Shown here: in pieces, positions 24,672 to 26,140 of the stretch
Layout: each line of letters starts with the position of its first letter
Numbering within the stretch: position 1 is the first letter of the stretch
Assembly: GCA_023443925.1 (NCBI GenBank)
Contig: JAEZSL010000189.1
Coordinates: forward strand, 1-26,140
DNA length: 26,140 bases
Origin: Bacillota bacterium
GTDB lineage: Bacteria > Bacillota_A > Clostridia > Lachnospirales > Lachnospiraceae
Reading direction: 5' to 3'
Program-made: the position numbers and the translations under genes
The notes under the pieces: model-generated
Told to the model about the DNA's origin: nothing
What the model saw: only the letters and a program-made list of their open reading frames with translations
The model's database searches: none

Positions 24672-25489
24672 TTACAGAACTTGCAAAACCACAGGAAGGG
24701 ATCGGCAGTATTTCGGCCAAAGATATAAGCAAAGAGTTTATACGTCCGGATGGCGGAAAAACGGTTGCAATCAATCATCTGAAGGCAGATATTAAAGCAG
24801 GGGAATTCGTCTGTTTGATCGGACCCTCCGGATGCGGTAAATCCACTTTATTAAGGCTGATTGCCGGCCTTGACCGGCCTGATTCCGGTGAGCTCAGCCT
24901 GGATGGCCAGCTTATTAAAGGACCGGGCTATGAAAGAGGTCTGGTATTTCAGGATCCAACTTTATTTCCGTGGCTGAATATTTATGACAATGTTGCCTAT
25001 GGTTTAAAAATCCGGCATGTCTACAATAAGCATAAGCAGGATGTGAATGACTTCCTTGGACTGGTAGGCCTTGAAGGCTTTGAAAAATCCTATCCGCACC
25101 AACTTTCCGGCGGAATGGCACAAAGAGCCAGTTTGGCCAGAGCACTGGTAAATAATCCGAAGGTGCTTTTACTGGATGAACCTTTAGGAGCCCTGGATGC
25201 CTTTACAAGAATGAATATGCAGGATGAGATTTTACGTATCTGGAAAGAGAGAGGTACTACCATGCTTATGGTAACCCATGACGTGGATGAGGCTATTTAT
25301 TTAAGCGACCGTATCTTTGTCATGACGCCAAGACCCGCAAAGATCGAAGAAATTATAGAGGTAACCATAGGCCGGGGTGAAAATCAGGGCAGGCAAAGAG
25401 ACAGCAGCGATTTTTTAAACCTGCGTTCTAAGATATTGCAGATACTGGATTTTACAGGTAAATCCCAGCCTCCGGAATATTATTTGTAG
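24665..25489 (+). CDS. SsuB/TauB-like ABC importer ATPase
   Basis: 274-aa cytoplasmic ATPase for the permease it overlaps. Walker A GPSGCGKST (53-61), Q loop VFQDPTLFPW, signature LSGGMAQRASLARAL, Walker B VLLLDEPLGALDA and switch His in VTHDVDEA are all intact. FQDPTLFPWLN and the FVMTPRPAKIEEI tail are typical of the nitrate/sulfonate/taurine ATPases. The ATG lies in the last codons of the permease gene. A 304-nt leader with repeats separates it from the receptor gene. Confidence 0.92.
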   Translation: MVITELAKPQEGIGSISAKDISKEFIRPDGGKTVAINHLKADIKAGEFVCLIGPSGCGKSTLLRLIAGLDRPDSGELSLDGQLIKGPGYERGLVFQDPTLFPWLNIYDNVAYGLKIRHVYNKHKQDVNDFLGLVGLEGFEKSYPHQLSGGMAQRASLARALVNNPKVLLLDEPLGALDAFTRMNMQDEILRIWKERGTTMLMVTHDVDEAIYLSDRIFVMTPRPAKIEEIIEVTIGRGENQGRQRDSSDFLNLRSKILQILDFTGKSQPPEYYL

Positions 25490-25793
25490 GAGTGGGTTAT
25501 TAAAGAACCGGACTTAGTTAAACGGCAAGTAAAGATTTATAAAAAATGAAATGAAAAATGAAATGATGAGCGGGATATCAAAATAAAGACATAGCATTGA
25601 ACTGTGAAAATAGAAGATATTACATTGAAGTGTGAAATAAAAGGCATTTTCACATTTTATTTGGGCGGTGCTGCAAGCAGGCTTGTGGTTTGCAATGGTT
25701 TTAATATGAATTATGAAGTTCATAATTCTAACAGAAAATTGAAAGAAGCTGATATTAACAGATCAAAAAAACGAAAAAGGGAAGGATTATGCT
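25490..25793 (+). promoter_or_regulatory. leader region of the substrate-binding lipoprotein gene with repeats
   Basis: No gene is seen in this stretch. It holds a direct repeat CATTGAAnTGTGAAA at 25595-25609 and 25623-25637, a small hairpin TGTGAAA (25631-25637) / TTTCACA (25648-25654), and an inverted repeat 25708-25728 made of perfect 10-bp arms GAATTATGAA / TTCATAATTC with a 1-bp centre. The last looks like a repressor operator. Promoter hexamers are not clear. Confidence 0.5.
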
Positions 25794-26140
25794 ATGAAAA
25801 AATTAAGAAAATATATTTCATTACTAAGTATTATTACCGTAATGGCTATAATTTTGGCTGCCTGCGGTTCTAAGGCAGAAGAGAGTGCTGGAAAACAGGC
25901 TGTTACGGAGGATACCAAAGCTGCGGAGGCTATCACTTCAACAACCGGTGAGACCAAGGAGACTGCTGAGAACAAAACTGCGGAACAGACAACAGAGGAA
26001 GCTGCTGATTCTTCAGAAACGGCTGAAGCAAAGGCGGTAAGTGCGGAGGATAAAAAACCAATTAAAATTTTATACGGTGCCGGGTTGTGCGGCATACCGC
26101 TGCATCTTGCCAAGCAGCTTCAGTTTTATGAAGCGGAAGG
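25794..26140 (+). CDS. SsuA/NMT1-like substrate-binding lipoprotein, 3' end beyond the window
   Basis: Start of an extracellular solute receptor for the ABC importer encoded just upstream; 115 codons are present and the frame runs off the window. A lipoprotein signal ends in LAAC with Cys24. A linker of about 60 residues rich in Glu, Thr and Ala follows (ESAGKQAVTEDTKAAEAITS and on), then the receptor domain begins: IKILYGAGLCGIPLHLAKQL then FYEAEG, a typical NMT1/SsuA opening. GGGAAGG precedes the ATG. The ligand is unknown; sulfonates or other organosulfur compounds fit the neighbours. Confidence 0.85.
   Translation, partial: MKKLRKYISLLSIITVMAIILAACGSKAEESAGKQAVTEDTKAAEAITSTTGETKETAENKTAEQTTEEAADSSETAEAKAVSAEDKKPIKILYGAGLCGIPLHLAKQLQFYEAE

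Noticed and set aside
25787..26113. 108-codon - strand frame at the window end
   Set aside because: It is the antisense of the Glu/Thr/Ala-rich linker of the receptor lipoprotein; low complexity explains its openness.

Overview
The window looks like a chromosomal segment of an AT-rich, spore-forming, anaerobic Firmicute, most likely a clostridial relative of the Lachnospiraceae. It opens with spoIVA, has strong AGGAGG-type ribosome sites, TTG/GTG starts and consensus sigma-A promoters, and carries a YesN/YesM-type two-component pair beside a sugar ABC transporter. Nearly every gene is on the + strand; the exception is one small membrane protein.

Layout. 60-1568 is the spore-coat ATPase SpoIVA with a terminator. 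2104-3156 is a secreted SH3b-SH3b-NlpC/P60 wall hydrolase between a consensus promoter and a terminator. 3351-11660 is a carbohydrate-uptake cluster: an AraC-type response regulator, a YesM-like histidine kinase whose 5' end carries a 69-bp tandem duplication with a perfect palindrome, then a YtfQ-YtfR-YtfT-YjfF-like ABC importer. A long hairpin separates the binding-protein gene from the ATPase gene. 12028-16761 holds a membrane-anchored MutS-family ATPase, an alpha/beta hydrolase, a small two-helix membrane protein (- strand) and a YkuE-like metallophosphoesterase, with repeat-bearing gaps.

16808-26140 is the most interesting part. Transcribed in one direction are a 55-aa DUF2292 (YezD-like) protein, a flavin split-barrel protein, a NifH-like ATPase, a second 54-aa DUF2292 protein, a NifK-like and then a NifD-like subunit, a cysteine synthase, a NifX-like small protein, and a sulfonate/nitrate-type ABC importer (permease, ATPase and the start of a lipoprotein). 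The reductase keeps the NifH Fe-S cysteines, P-cluster-type cysteines and the cofactor-ligating Cys of NifD. It lacks the His195 and His442 equivalents of nitrogenase and has an extra Cys-rich N-terminus. Together with cysK, DUF2292 and an SsuABC-like importer this points to a nitrogenase-like complex for organosulfur use rather than N2 fixation. It is conceptually close to methylthio-alkane reductase (Mar) but has its own gene content and order. Function is inferred from context; the substrate is unknown. The cluster appears split by two terminators and several candidate operators, so its units may be controlled separately.
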